Shown here in pieces: positions 24,640 through 34,074 of a DNA stretch of 47,746 nucleotides; the stretch's first letter is position 1; the number at the start of each line of letters is the position of its first letter. The position numbers were made by a program, and so were the translations under genes. This DNA is from CAYFFV01 sp964342695. Its GTDB lineage: Bacteria; Acidobacteriota; Vicinamibacteria; Vicinamibacterales; UBA8438. The DNA is taken from contig CAYFFV010000017.1 of NCBI GenBank assembly GCA_964342695.1, positions 1 through 47,746 on the forward strand, given 5' to 3'. The notes below the pieces were generated by a model. The model ran no database searches and had not been told where the DNA came from. It was given only the letters and a program-made list of their open reading frames with translations.

Positions 24640-25328
24640 TGGTTACATTTCTTTTGAAAGAAATCCCAGGCAATCACTCACCTAGAAGGCGAGCACTATT
24701 GGGTCTCAAAATACTTAAGAGACTGCTAAAGCAACATCCCACACGACTAATTGGCTTGACCTTTTCAAGCCCGTATGAACTGCTTGTCGCAACAGTTTTA
24801 TCGGGGCAATGCACTGATTCTCGAGTAAACAGTGCAACGGAAACACTTTTTTTGAAAGCACCAAACCCTCATGCGCTCGCAGCAATGCAGCAAGCGCGTC
24901 TCGAAAGCCTTATACGGACAACCGGCCTACATCGGCGTAAAGCCGGACTATTAATTAAAATGGCCGCTGTGATTGTCAGAGACTTCAACGGAGAAATTCC
25001 AAAAACAATGGACCAGCTTATCAAGTTGCCCGGAGTAGGAAGAAAGACTGCCAACGTTATACTGGCCCAAGCCTACGACATACCAGCTTTTCCAGTTGAC
25101 CGACACCTTGCAAGAGTAATAAACAGACTTGAGCTGGTCCCCAGTAAACAACCGGTACAAATTGAAATGAAACTCACACATTTATTACCAAAACATCAAT
25201 GGATTAAAGTCTCGGACAGTTTGATTCAGCACGGCAGAACAATCTGTCGGCCACTACCAATGTGCCACCAGTGCTCCGTTAATACCCTCTGCCCTTATCC
25301 TCTCCCAAAAACAGAGAATTTAAATTAA
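24639..25328 (+). CDS. nth: Endonuclease III (DNA glycosylase/AP lyase)
   Basis: This base-excision-repair enzyme removes oxidised pyrimidines and cleaves at abasic sites. The 229-residue protein has the helix-hairpin-helix LPGVGRKTANVILAQ with the catalytic lysine, the catalytic aspartate in FPVDRHLARVINRL, and four C-terminal cysteines for a [4Fe-4S] cluster spaced C-x5-C-x2-C-x5-C. The first spacing is one residue shorter than the C-x6-C of E. coli Nth. The GTG start overlaps the previous stop by one base. Co-transcription with lexA is plausible. Confidence 0.95.
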   Translation: MVTFLLKEIPGNHSPRRRALLGLKILKRLLKQHPTRLIGLTFSSPYELLVATVLSGQCTDSRVNSATETLFLKAPNPHALAAMQQARLESLIRTTGLHRRKAGLLIKMAAVIVRDFNGEIPKTMDQLIKLPGVGRKTANVILAQAYDIPAFPVDRHLARVINRLELVPSKQPVQIEMKLTHLLPKHQWIKVSDSLIQHGRTICRPLPMCHQCSVNTLCPYPLPKTENLN

Positions 25329-25333
25329 ACGAG

Positions 25334-26149
25334 ATGCCATTAGTTGCAAAAAAAAGTCTTGGCCAACATTTCCTTGAACACTCATGGGTCAAAAAACTCA
25401 TCGCCATAATAAAGCCGTCACACGGTGACATATTTCTAGAAATAGGTCCAGGAAACGGTTCCCTGACTTTGGCGCTCGCAGAGTACGACGTGAAAATATT
25501 CGCAGTCGAAATCGATTCGCGCTTATCCGCGATGTTAAAAAAACATGCCCCCAAAAACGTATCCATTACAAATGCTGACATTCTTAAACTTTCCATTAGT
25601 GAAATGAAACTTCCTCGACAAACCAGAGTCGTAGGAAATCTTCCTTACAACATATCCTCAGAAATCTTGCTGAAACTGCTATACGCAAGTAACGATGAGA
25701 ACACCTTCACGGACGCCCACCTAATGTTCCAGAAAGAAGTAGCGGAACGAATTACGGGAATAGTAGGCTCCAGAGACTGGGGACCTCTTTCCATTACCAC
25801 TTCACTCTTCGCGACCGCGAAGGAGGTCCTCTCCCTACCACCTGGCGCATTTCGCCCTGCACCTAAGGTAAATTCCTCATTAATCAAATTAACTTTTCGC
25901 CCATCGCCAGTCGCGATAAAAAATCAAACCCTCTTTGACGAGCTTGTGCGATCAATTTTCACTCAACGCCGAAAAATGCTTTCAAACGCACTTCAGTCAT
26001 TTTTAAAGAAAACGTCTACACTTGAGGCCACAGAACTCTACCGAAGCACGAGCATTGATCCCACATCAAGACCTTCAGTTTTAGCGATAGAGGACCTTGC
26101 CAGGCTCGCAAATAAGTTGTCTGATCATTCTCTGGAAAATGACACCTAA
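25334..26149 (+). CDS. rsmA: 16S rRNA dimethyladenosine transferase
   Basis: This enzyme (also called KsgA) dimethylates two adjacent adenines in the 3' hairpin of 16S rRNA during small-subunit maturation. The 271-residue protein has the N-terminal KKSLGQHFLEHSWV, SAM motif I LEIGPGNGSLT and the catalytic NLPYNIS, all diagnostic. It starts five bases after nth. Its length is typical of the family. Confidence 0.96.
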   Translation: MPLVAKKSLGQHFLEHSWVKKLIAIIKPSHGDIFLEIGPGNGSLTLALAEYDVKIFAVEIDSRLSAMLKKHAPKNVSITNADILKLSISEMKLPRQTRVVGNLPYNISSEILLKLLYASNDENTFTDAHLMFQKEVAERITGIVGSRDWGPLSITTSLFATAKEVLSLPPGAFRPAPKVNSSLIKLTFRPSPVAIKNQTLFDELVRSIFTQRRKMLSNALQSFLKKTSTLEATELYRSTSIDPTSRPSVLAIEDLARLANKLSDHSLENDT

Positions 26150-26177
26150 TCTCCCAAATCATCAAGACAATGACACC

Positions 26178-27836
26178 ATGAACTCGACTCTCGAGATAAT
26201 TCCTCTAGGGGGACTCGGGCAGTTCGGCATGAACATGCTGGTTGTCCGATTCGAACATACAACCCTGATGATTGACGCTGGCTCGATGTTTCCAGACTCA
26301 GAAGATTTTGGCGTCGAACGAATTATTCCCAACTTTGAATATTTAACAAAAGACATTTCGATAATTGATGCCCTCATCCTAACCCATGGCCATGAGGATC
26401 ATATTGGTGCCGTTCCCTACCTCTGGAACACATTTAATTTCCCTGTATATGGCACCCCCTTCACCCTCTCGTTACTTAAGGAGAAACTACTCGATCACAA
26501 CCTCGATGCGACACCCAGATGTTCTGCCGTAAATTGCGGGGACACCTTAACTGTCGGTCAATTTAAAGTCGAATTCATCTCTGTTGCCCACAGTATCCCA
26601 GGATCTTTAGCTATAGCGATCAAGTCGCCTTACGGAACTATTTTTCACACCGGGGATTTTAAAATTGAAAAAAATATTCCTACTGGCCAGCAAATAAATC
26701 TCGGGCGCCTTCGAGAAATAGGAAAACAGAATGTACTCGCACTGTTATCCGACAGTACAAATGTCTCCACCGACACAGACGGCCTTACCGAAAAAGACGT
26801 AATGGAAACTCTTGAACGTCTTTTGCAAAAAGCGACGAAATTAGTCGCAGTCGCCATTTTCTCCTCTAGTATTCATAGGATTCAAAGCCTTACGACTCTT
26901 GCACAGACCACTCACAGAAAAATTGTCTTTCTTGGTCAACGCCTAAAACGTAACGTCGAGATTGCAGAAGAACTTGGATTACTCGCCATTTCGAAAGATT
27001 TACAAATAAACGAGGAGCATCTCCGGGACTATCCACCAGAACAAATCCTTTGTGTTACTACGGGTTCCCAAGGAGAACCGTTTTCAGCACTCTCGCGAAT
27101 AGCTCGGGGAGACCACAAAAACGTAACTCTCTCCTCTGGTGATGTCGTCATATTCTCATCGAGGGTTATTCCTGGAAACGAATTGAAGATTTCAAGACTT
27201 ATAGATCAGATCACTCAACGTGGGATTGAAATCATCGACATCTCCGATGAAGAAGTGCACGCATCCGGCCACGCAACGGCTACAGACCTGAAGGTAATAA
27301 TCAACACCCTTAAACCCCAGTACTTCATCCCCATTCATGGAAATTACCGCAAACTGACTCAACACGCACATCTCGCAGAGAAGGAAATGCCTACACACTC
27401 TTCGGTATTAATGGTCAAGAATGGAACCCGCGTGTGCTTCGACCACAAAAGAAACGTTACTCAAAATACAATTCCAGCAGGATTGCTCTTTATTGACAAA
27501 ACGCGCCACATCCATCGATCACCTGACATCATAAAAATCCGTCGAGAACTTGCAAAGAGCGGAATCGTAATCATCTCGGTAGCTGTAAATCGTGCCAAAA
27601 ACTCCCTAGTGAGCCCTCCGTCCGTCAAAGCCATCGGGCTTATCGATAACAAGATTTCCAATGATTTAATTAAACATATTCCAACAATGATCGAAAAAAT
27701 ATATAGGAACCAACATCTTGAATCAGATACAGATTATGAGTCTCTCGAGGGACAGATTAAACTCGAGGTCAGAAGAGTATTTAAAAAACGTCTAGGCAGT
27801 CGCCCGCTCATTATGCCTATTGTTATGGAGGTCTGA
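26178..27836 (+). CDS. rnj: Ribonuclease J
   Basis: This is a metallo-beta-lactamase-fold ribonuclease with 5'-3' exonuclease and endonuclease activity in mRNA decay and rRNA processing. The 552-residue protein opens with IIPLGGLGQFGMNM, has the zinc motif HGHEDHIGA, then HTGDFKI, and the beta-CASP motifs with ASGHA and PIHGNYRKL. The C-terminal domain is also present. The ATG at 26178 starts just before the first conserved strand. Earlier in-frame starts overlap rsmA and add residues unlike the family. RNase J together with Rho suggests an RNA-decay set different from that of E. coli. Confidence 0.95.
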   Translation: MNSTLEIIPLGGLGQFGMNMLVVRFEHTTLMIDAGSMFPDSEDFGVERIIPNFEYLTKDISIIDALILTHGHEDHIGAVPYLWNTFNFPVYGTPFTLSLLKEKLLDHNLDATPRCSAVNCGDTLTVGQFKVEFISVAHSIPGSLAIAIKSPYGTIFHTGDFKIEKNIPTGQQINLGRLREIGKQNVLALLSDSTNVSTDTDGLTEKDVMETLERLLQKATKLVAVAIFSSSIHRIQSLTTLAQTTHRKIVFLGQRLKRNVEIAEELGLLAISKDLQINEEHLRDYPPEQILCVTTGSQGEPFSALSRIARGDHKNVTLSSGDVVIFSSRVIPGNELKISRLIDQITQRGIEIIDISDEEVHASGHATATDLKVIINTLKPQYFIPIHGNYRKLTQHAHLAEKEMPTHSSVLMVKNGTRVCFDHKRNVTQNTIPAGLLFIDKTRHIHRSPDIIKIRRELAKSGIVIISVAVNRAKNSLVSPPSVKAIGLIDNKISNDLIKHIPTMIEKIYRNQHLESDTDYESLEGQIKLEVRRVFKKRLGSRPLIMPIVMEV

Positions 27837-27837
27837 C

Positions 27838-30126
27838 TTGCTTCAAACTACACTTTCACGACGTGTAAGCGAGTTCATTGGAGTTACTCTGTTCGGCCTC
27901 GCTCTCGTCTGGCTTGTCTCTCTAGCCTCATACAACCCCCAAGATGCGGTCTGGTTTTTCAATACGGGTGGAGAACTTCCGCCTGTGAATTTCGCTGGGA
28001 AAGTTGGAGCCTTTGTTAGTGAAGTGACCTACCAACTCTTAGGCCTTGGCTCATATTTAATACCCCTTGTTCTTGTTGTCGCTGGCTGGCATTATTTCTG
28101 GTGCAAAGCTCTAGAAGCCGCCTACACGAAACTCATCGGTGTAGCTCTTCTCTTTGTCTGTTCGACTAGCTTTCTTAGCCTGTCTTTTCAAAATATCACC
28201 ATCTCTGGAAAAGAATTTCAGACAGGCGGCTACATAGGAGACGTCTTTTCTGGGCTGCTTTCGTCTTATCTTAACCAGACAGGATCAGTAATTTTCATTT
28301 TGACCCTGCTTTTTCTGTCGATAATTATTGCAACCCAATTTTCATTCGGTCGGCTTTTTGAGTTCATCGGGCGCACGTTCTTGAAGTGGTCTGAGTTCCT
28401 TAAAAAATTCATTCAACAATGGCTCGCGAAAAGAAAACGCGAACAACAACGGCGAGGAGTCCTCAAGAAACACACAGAAAAGAAATCTAATATCCCATCA
28501 ATCAAGGGAAGTTCTCAGAAGAGCACTCACACGCAAGAACAAAAGAAATCAGGCTCACCCTCGCCCCCAAAATCTGCTGATTCTCTGGATATCAAGCCTG
28601 AAAACTCAAGAGCCGCTGCTCCGCGCCTTCCTCTACCAGAACCCCCGCCCCTTCAGAAAAAGAATACATTCACAACCCCCCCAGCAGCTTTATTTGACTC
28701 ACCAAAAGAAACACATCGGTTTGATGAACGCCTTCTAATGGAAAACGCCCGTCTCCTCCAAGAAAAATGTGCTGAATTCTCGGTTGAAGGAGCAGTCTCT
28801 CAAATCCACCCTGGCCCAGTCGTCACGACTTTTGAATTCAAACCAGAAGCCGGCGTAAAATACAGTAAAGTCACCGGACTAGCAGACGATCTCTGCCTTG
28901 CGATGGAGGCAGACTCTGTGTTCATTGAAAGAGTAGCCGGAAAATCGACTGTTGGCATTCAGATACCAAATACTGCACGTGATGAAATTTCACTGCGCGA
29001 ATTGCTTGAATCAGAAGAATACCAACGATCTAAGTCTAAGTTAACCCTCGCACTCGGAAAATCCATTCACGGTGATCCCGTTGTCGCCGACCTTGCCAAG
29101 ATGCCACATCTGCTCATTGCTGGCTCTACAGGAACAGGAAAATCCGTTTCTATGAACGCTATGCTCACCAGCATCCTTTACAGGGCGACACCAGATGACG
29201 TGAGGTTGATTTTAATTGATCCGAAACGGCTTGAACTTGGAATGTACGAAGAAATTCCCCATCTCTTGACGCCTGTTGTAGTGGACCCAAAACAAGCATC
29301 TAATGCCCTGAGATGGGCAGTTCATGAAATGGAACAGCGTTACAAACTCTTAGCTACTGAAGGAGTCAGAAATATCGAACAGTACAATAGAAATATCAAG
29401 ATCCAGATTGACGAACAGAAATCAAAGACAACTGATGCTAAACCAGAAGGTCTACCAGAAACGATTCCTTACATCGTTCTCGCAATTGATGAACTCGCCG
29501 ATCTGATGATGGTTGCAAGCAATGAAGTTGAAGAATCAATAACCAGACTTGCGCAAATGGCTCGCGCAGTAGGAATACATCTAATACTAGCAACGCAGCG
29601 GCCTTCTGTAGACGTCATCACAGGTCTTATAAAAGCTAACTTTCCATCCCGCATTGCTTTTCGTGTGTCGTCCAAGGTCGACTCAAGGACTATCCTTGAC
29701 ACCAACGGTGCCGAACAACTTCTGGGAAAAGGTGACATGCTGTATTTACCTCCGGCATCGTCCAGAACTACACGACTGCATGGACCCTACATCTCTGAGC
29801 AAGAAAGCGCCAGACTCGCCAGTTTCCTTCGAAAGCAGGGAAAACCTGGTTACGATGAGACCATCACAGCTGATGAGACTCGCCAGGAATCAGTCGAATT
29901 TGAGCGAGATGATCTCTATGATGAAGCAGCTCGCCTAGTTGTCAGCAGTGGCCACGCTTCCATTTCTTACCTGCAAAGGCGGCTACGCGTCGGTTTCAGT
30001 CGAGCGGCACGATTAGTTGACATGATGGAAGCAGATGGCCTCGTGTCGGCTGGAAATTCAGGAAAACAAAGAGAAGTCCTTGTAAAATCTGATTATTTTG
30101 ATGAGATCGATCAACGAGACCCCTAA
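27838..30126 (+). CDS. ftsK: DNA translocase FtsK/SpoIIIE
   Basis: This protein pumps chromosomal DNA at the division septum and activates dimer resolution. It is 762 residues. Four hydrophobic segments occupy about residues 10-170. A Pro/Ser/Lys-rich linker of moderate length follows, then the motor with Walker A GSTGTGKS at 429-436 and Walker B VLAIDELADL near 547-556. The C-terminal gamma winged helix (SISYLQRRLRVGFSRAARLVDMME) recognises polarity sequences on DNA. The chosen start is TTG at 27838, because GGAGG lies six bases in front of it, inside the end of rnj. A second TTG six codons upstream lacks such a site. Confidence 0.95.
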   Translation: MLQTTLSRRVSEFIGVTLFGLALVWLVSLASYNPQDAVWFFNTGGELPPVNFAGKVGAFVSEVTYQLLGLGSYLIPLVLVVAGWHYFWCKALEAAYTKLIGVALLFVCSTSFLSLSFQNITISGKEFQTGGYIGDVFSGLLSSYLNQTGSVIFILTLLFLSIIIATQFSFGRLFEFIGRTFLKWSEFLKKFIQQWLAKRKREQQRRGVLKKHTEKKSNIPSIKGSSQKSTHTQEQKKSGSPSPPKSADSLDIKPENSRAAAPRLPLPEPPPLQKKNTFTTPPAALFDSPKETHRFDERLLMENARLLQEKCAEFSVEGAVSQIHPGPVVTTFEFKPEAGVKYSKVTGLADDLCLAMEADSVFIERVAGKSTVGIQIPNTARDEISLRELLESEEYQRSKSKLTLALGKSIHGDPVVADLAKMPHLLIAGSTGTGKSVSMNAMLTSILYRATPDDVRLILIDPKRLELGMYEEIPHLLTPVVVDPKQASNALRWAVHEMEQRYKLLATEGVRNIEQYNRNIKIQIDEQKSKTTDAKPEGLPETIPYIVLAIDELADLMMVASNEVEESITRLAQMARAVGIHLILATQRPSVDVITGLIKANFPSRIAFRVSSKVDSRTILDTNGAEQLLGKGDMLYLPPASSRTTRLHGPYISEQESARLASFLRKQGKPGYDETITADETRQESVEFERDDLYDEAARLVVSSGHASISYLQRRLRVGFSRAARLVDMMEADGLVSAGNSGKQREVLVKSDYFDEIDQRDP

Positions 30127-30198
30127 AAGGTTGCCAAGATTTAAAGCTTATCCGCCATTAGACCGATAAAAAGTTAGCACAATATTATTTTACGAATC

Positions 30199-31713
30199 AT
30201 GATTATATATCTACGTCTAAGTGCGTTTTTCTTTGCTCTTGTACTACTCGTCCCAACTGTTTTTTCATCCGAAAAACGAGTTTCTGCAAGCCAAGCTTAT
30301 AGGTCTGTTCTCAGCGATGAACGAGCAGCTCGCAAGGCAGGCACGCGCCCGCGTCTTAATGAGTTACGAACGCTTATCGCCTCGTACGAACAGATCTTTT
30401 ATGAGAACCCTGAAAGCGAATTTATTAATCGAGCGCTCTGGCAGGCTTCCGGTCTCGCTGTCGAGGCCTACGATTGGTATCGTCAACCCCAAGATTTCAA
30501 AGCAGGACATAGAATCCTAAACGCACTCGGCGAAAACCGTGGCGCACTTTTTCATAACCGCATAAAAGAACGTCGTTCCCTTTTAAACGAATTAAACGGA
30601 ACAGCACTATTGCGATACGTAGAGCGCCGTGTTCATTCAGAATCAATCCAAGTAATAATCCACTTAGACCGCGCCGTCACCTATAAAACAAAGATACTCG
30701 AAAAACCAAATCGTCTCTATTTCGATCTGATCAAGACCGATACCGTTGCGAAGTTCAGAAACACAAAAATAGACTTTAAAACCTCTCACAAGGATGTTTA
30801 CTCAATCCGACTCGGTAGCCACCCTAATCGCACGACTCGTGTCGTAATAGACACCCGGTCCCCTGAGAAATGTAAAATTTCTACTGAAAAGGACCCTAAT
30901 CGACTCATTGCTAAATGCTCCGTGCCTCCGCATCCGAAGACCGTGGCGCCAAAACACTTCCTCGTTGACAAGCTACCCTTCCCCGAGGACCTGTCTGTCG
31001 CACGTCAACTTGGTCTGAAAATTTCACGAATTGTGTTGGACCCTGGCCATGGTGGCCGCGACCCAGGCGCACAGGCATCAGGGTTAGACGAAGCCTCAGT
31101 TGTCCTTAAGATAGCCAAGCGTTTAAAAAAACTCATCACAGATAGGACTGACATCGAAGTCGTAATGACGCGAGAGGACAACCGTTTCCTATCCCTCGGC
31201 GAACGCACACAGCTCGCCAACGATGTCAATGCTGACCTCTTCTTATCTATACACGCCAATGCAAATAGAAACTCAACAGTAAGAGGCCTCGAAACCTATT
31301 TCCTCAATTTCACGACTGACCCTATTGCCGAGGAGCTTGCGGCTCGTGAAAACAGTTCGGGAAATGAAACCATGAGGGATCTCGACAGTCTTCTTCAAAC
31401 CATCGCGACCAACAGCAAGGTCAATGAATCTCAATATTTAGCATCTATTATTCAAAAATCTCTTGTAAAAGGAATTCAATCAGTCGACCCACACGTTCCA
31501 GACCTCGGAGTCAAACAAGCGCCGTTTAGAGTTCTTATTGGAGCGAGAATGCCTAGTATTCTTGCAGAGCTTCTATTTCTGACAAACAAGAAGGACGCAC
31601 AGTTACTTTCCGACAAAGAATATCTTGATCATGTCGCTGAATCTTTGTTCTCTGGAATCATGCATTACCAACACTCTCTCTCATCAGAATTACTTTTAGC
31701 GGAGGGAAACTAG
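30199..31713 (+). CDS. amiC: N-acetylmuramoyl-L-alanine amidase with AMIN domain
   Basis: This periplasmic zinc enzyme cleaves the stem peptide from peptidoglycan, usually to split daughter cells. The 504-residue protein has a signal peptide (about 1-24), a helical region (25-130), an AMIN domain (about 140-245) for targeting to the wall or septum, and an Amidase_3 domain. Zinc ligands are visible at H284 in LDPGHGG, E298 in GLDEASV and the histidine of LFLSIHANAN. It follows ftsK by 72 bases and has its own weak -10-like TATTAT ten bases upstream. Both products act at the septum. The gene name follows the domain type and is not exact orthology. Confidence 0.92.
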   Translation: MIIYLRLSAFFFALVLLVPTVFSSEKRVSASQAYRSVLSDERAARKAGTRPRLNELRTLIASYEQIFYENPESEFINRALWQASGLAVEAYDWYRQPQDFKAGHRILNALGENRGALFHNRIKERRSLLNELNGTALLRYVERRVHSESIQVIIHLDRAVTYKTKILEKPNRLYFDLIKTDTVAKFRNTKIDFKTSHKDVYSIRLGSHPNRTTRVVIDTRSPEKCKISTEKDPNRLIAKCSVPPHPKTVAPKHFLVDKLPFPEDLSVARQLGLKISRIVLDPGHGGRDPGAQASGLDEASVVLKIAKRLKKLITDRTDIEVVMTREDNRFLSLGERTQLANDVNADLFLSIHANANRNSTVRGLETYFLNFTTDPIAEELAARENSSGNETMRDLDSLLQTIATNSKVNESQYLASIIQKSLVKGIQSVDPHVPDLGVKQAPFRVLIGARMPSILAELLFLTNKKDAQLLSDKEYLDHVAESLFSGIMHYQHSLSSELLLAEGN

Positions 31714-31716
31714 GTC

Positions 31717-31974
31717 TTATTCTTTCGCGTTGAGCCCCAAGAGACCCCGGTTCCAATCTTTCGATGTTTTGGAATCTTCACGTTTTGCAAGCCAAATCAT
31801 TAATCCACCAAAGAGCCCACCCAAGACCAAGCCACATACCGCGACAGCGCCTACTACCGCGAACGACCCAAATAAGACATCTAGAACGGTAGTCTGCTCA
31901 GTCGTTTTCTCAACCACCTCGTACACAGATGGAGTCAAAGGTTGTTCTACTATCTGATTCCGGGAAAGTCCCAT
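31717..31974 (-). CDS. Small single-pass membrane protein, unknown
   Basis: This 85-residue protein has one strong glycine-rich membrane segment (about 34-60, SFAVVGAVAVCGLVLGGLFGGLMIWL) and short polar ends. No family is recognised. It starts eight bases after the pepA stop on the same strand and ends three bases from the convergent amiC, so it is probably the last gene of the pepA transcript. Confidence 0.65.
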   Translation of the reverse strand: MGLSRNQIVEQPLTPSVYEVVEKTTEQTTVLDVLFGSFAVVGAVAVCGLVLGGLFGGLMIWLAKREDSKTSKDWNRGLLGLNAKE

Positions 31975-31982
31975 TCAGCTAG

Positions 31983-33536
31983 TCATCCCTTTCCAAGTTC
32001 TACTAGAGTTCGAACCATAACTCCGGTCGCCCCCTTAACTCTTCTAGGCGAATCAGAATCAGACCATGCAGTCCCTGCTATATCTATATGAGCCCAATGG
32101 ACATCGGGAGGCTCACAGCGATCCAGCAAATCACCAAAACCCGGATCATCTTCTACGAAACGCTGCAGAAAAGACGCTGCCGTTGAGGCCCCTCCATCGC
32201 GCCCAGCACTATTTGCAATGTCGGCAATTTCTGAACGCAATTGATCCCGATATTCGCTATACACAGGAAGATCCCAGAGCCGCTCATTCGCCTTCCGAGA
32301 CGCACTTTTAATTTGATTAATAAACTCCTTCGAATTTCCAAACAATCCACTCGCATGTCGTCCTAAAGCAACCAGGCATGCCCCAGTGAGAGTCGCAATA
32401 TCCACTATCCGAGTAGCCCCAAGACCTCGAGCGTGCCAAATTGCATCGCCAAGAATTAGCCTGCCTTCTGCATCTGTATTCATTATCTCGACGGTCACTC
32501 CACTCGCACCCGTCAAAACATCCCCCGGTTTAATAGCCTTCCCGCCTGGCATGTTTTCTGCGGCCGGTACGAGACCAACAACACGTTTTTTTACACCTAA
32601 TGCAGCGATTGCCTTCATTGCACCAATCACGGCCGCTCCACCGGCCATATCGCGTTTCATCTCGTCCATCCCAGTAGAAGGCTTAATTGATATACCGCCA
32701 CTGTCAAAGGTCACTCCTTTTCCGACCAAGGCAAGAAGATCTCCTTCTTCCTCCAGACCTTCCGGTTCATAATGCATCACCATCAAACAACATGGCTCTA
32801 CGCTCCCTCTTGACACCCCTAGTAAGAGCCCCATATTCAGTTCATTAAGTTTCTTTTCACCAAGAATCTCTATTTTCACTTTAGATCCGTCAAAAATTCG
32901 AACCGTTTCTTCAGCGAACAATTTTGGGGTAAGCAAATTACCTGGAGTATTAGCTAACTGCCTTGCAATACTGACTGACGAAGCAACAATTACACCTTCC
33001 TTTATTTCCTCTTCATACGAATCGGCAGTCTCACAGACAATAAGAAAATGCACCAAATTGTCTATTTCGTTGCTGAAGTCTCTTTTTAAACGACGATCTT
33101 CGAACCATCCATCAAGAGCACCCTCCACCAACGTTCTTCGTAGAGGGAGATCCTTCGTAAAACAGGATTCCTCTTCAAATAAAAGAAAAGCTATTTTTTT
33201 TAGCCGCTTCTTGGCTGCCAACCGCCCTGCAATCGATGCTCCAGCATGAAGCCGCTCGCTCAAACCAGCGTCTAATCTCCCAACGCCGATCACGCAAATC
33301 CTCTTAGGCTTCCAGTCACTATTGGAAACATTAAAGAAAAATGGATCTTGCCCGTTTAAGTCGAGTTCGCCTGACTTTTCCGCCTCAATGAGTATCCCGC
33401 CCGACACCTCATCTAATCGTGGAAGAAGTTCCTTGCCTCTTTCAGAAGCAACGAAAAGAACTAATAAATCACACTCCACTTTAGATGCTGACTTATGGCA
33501 TTCACTTACTTCAGGTTGTTTACTCTCCGTATGCAT
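31983..33536 (-). CDS. pepA: Leucyl (M17) aminopeptidase
   Basis: This cytosolic metallo-aminopeptidase removes N-terminal residues from peptides; some members also bind DNA. With the ATG at 33536 it is 517 residues. The catalytic domain carries VGKGVTFDSGGISIKPSTGMDEMK and NTDAEGRLILGDA, holding the two-metal site and catalytic lysine and arginine. An N-terminal macro-like domain precedes it. A GTG two codons earlier is possible. The minus strand has TATAAT exactly six bases before the ATG, suggesting a leaderless transcript. Confidence 0.95.
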   Translation of the reverse strand: MHTESKQPEVSECHKSASKVECDLLVLFVASERGKELLPRLDEVSGGILIEAEKSGELDLNGQDPFFFNVSNSDWKPKRICVIGVGRLDAGLSERLHAGASIAGRLAAKKRLKKIAFLLFEEESCFTKDLPLRRTLVEGALDGWFEDRRLKRDFSNEIDNLVHFLIVCETADSYEEEIKEGVIVASSVSIARQLANTPGNLLTPKLFAEETVRIFDGSKVKIEILGEKKLNELNMGLLLGVSRGSVEPCCLMVMHYEPEGLEEEGDLLALVGKGVTFDSGGISIKPSTGMDEMKRDMAGGAAVIGAMKAIAALGVKKRVVGLVPAAENMPGGKAIKPGDVLTGASGVTVEIMNTDAEGRLILGDAIWHARGLGATRIVDIATLTGACLVALGRHASGLFGNSKEFINQIKSASRKANERLWDLPVYSEYRDQLRSEIADIANSAGRDGGASTAASFLQRFVEDDPGFGDLLDRCEPPDVHWAHIDIAGTAWSDSDSPRRVKGATGVMVRTLVELGKG

Positions 33537-33542
33537 CCACAC

Positions 33543-33548
33543 ATTATA
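33543..33548 (-). promoter_or_regulatory. -10 box TATAAT six bases before the pepA ATG
   Basis: A perfect TATAAT lies on the minus strand, then GTGTGG, then the ATG. Transcription should start at or next to the start codon. No -35 is obvious, and an oligo-A/T tract lies where it would be expected. There is no Shine-Dalgarno sequence. Confidence 0.5.
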
Positions 33549-33615
33549 GCGAGGCTTTAAAAAAAATTTTTACGATAAGGTCACGAGCCAGCCAGAACGT
33601 CTTATGAGATAATTA

Positions 33616-34074
33616 ATGAAAACAAATATGCGCAATATTGCCCTGATCTTTTTTTGCTGCTTCTTGCTTCTTTGTGTTGGGTTTACCCTTGACACTCAAC
33701 TCTCTTCCCTCATTTCTTCCCAAGTCCTTGAGGCAAACAACGAGCCCGACTTCACCCTGCGGGCCAGCCCGCAAGTAGGCCTCGCTCCAGTTGAGATTCT
33801 CTTCATCGCGCAACTACGCGGAGGAAGCGATGATTACGAAGAGTTTTATTGCACAACAATTGAATGGGATTGGGATGATGATACCCGTTCTTCAAGCACT
33901 CCAGACTGCGATCCTTATGTGCCGGGACAAAGCAAGATCCGTCGCCGCTTTTCAACCAGACATGAGTTTGAGTATCCAGGCAGGTACACGATCAGAGTGT
34001 ACCTAAGAAAATCTGGCGAAGTAGTAGCAACGGCACGAACCAGCCTTGAACTGCGCGGTGGACGCTTTAATTAG
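33616..34074 (+). CDS. Exported PKD-like domain protein
   Basis: This 152-residue protein has a signal or anchor segment (about 6-24) and one beta-sandwich domain of PKD type. The pattern seen is ASPQVGLAPVEILFIAQL, then IEWDWDDDTRSS, then HEFEYPGRYTIRVYLR, the standard PKD strands with W-D-W-x-D. Two cysteines flank the W-D-W segment and could form a disulfide. PKD domains usually mediate protein or glycan contacts outside the cell. It stands alone between divergent pepA and convergent tyrA. Confidence 0.75.
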   Translation: MKTNMRNIALIFFCCFLLLCVGFTLDTQLSSLISSQVLEANNEPDFTLRASPQVGLAPVEILFIAQLRGGSDDYEEFYCTTIEWDWDDDTRSSSTPDCDPYVPGQSKIRRRFSTRHEFEYPGRYTIRVYLRKSGEVVATARTSLELRGGRFN

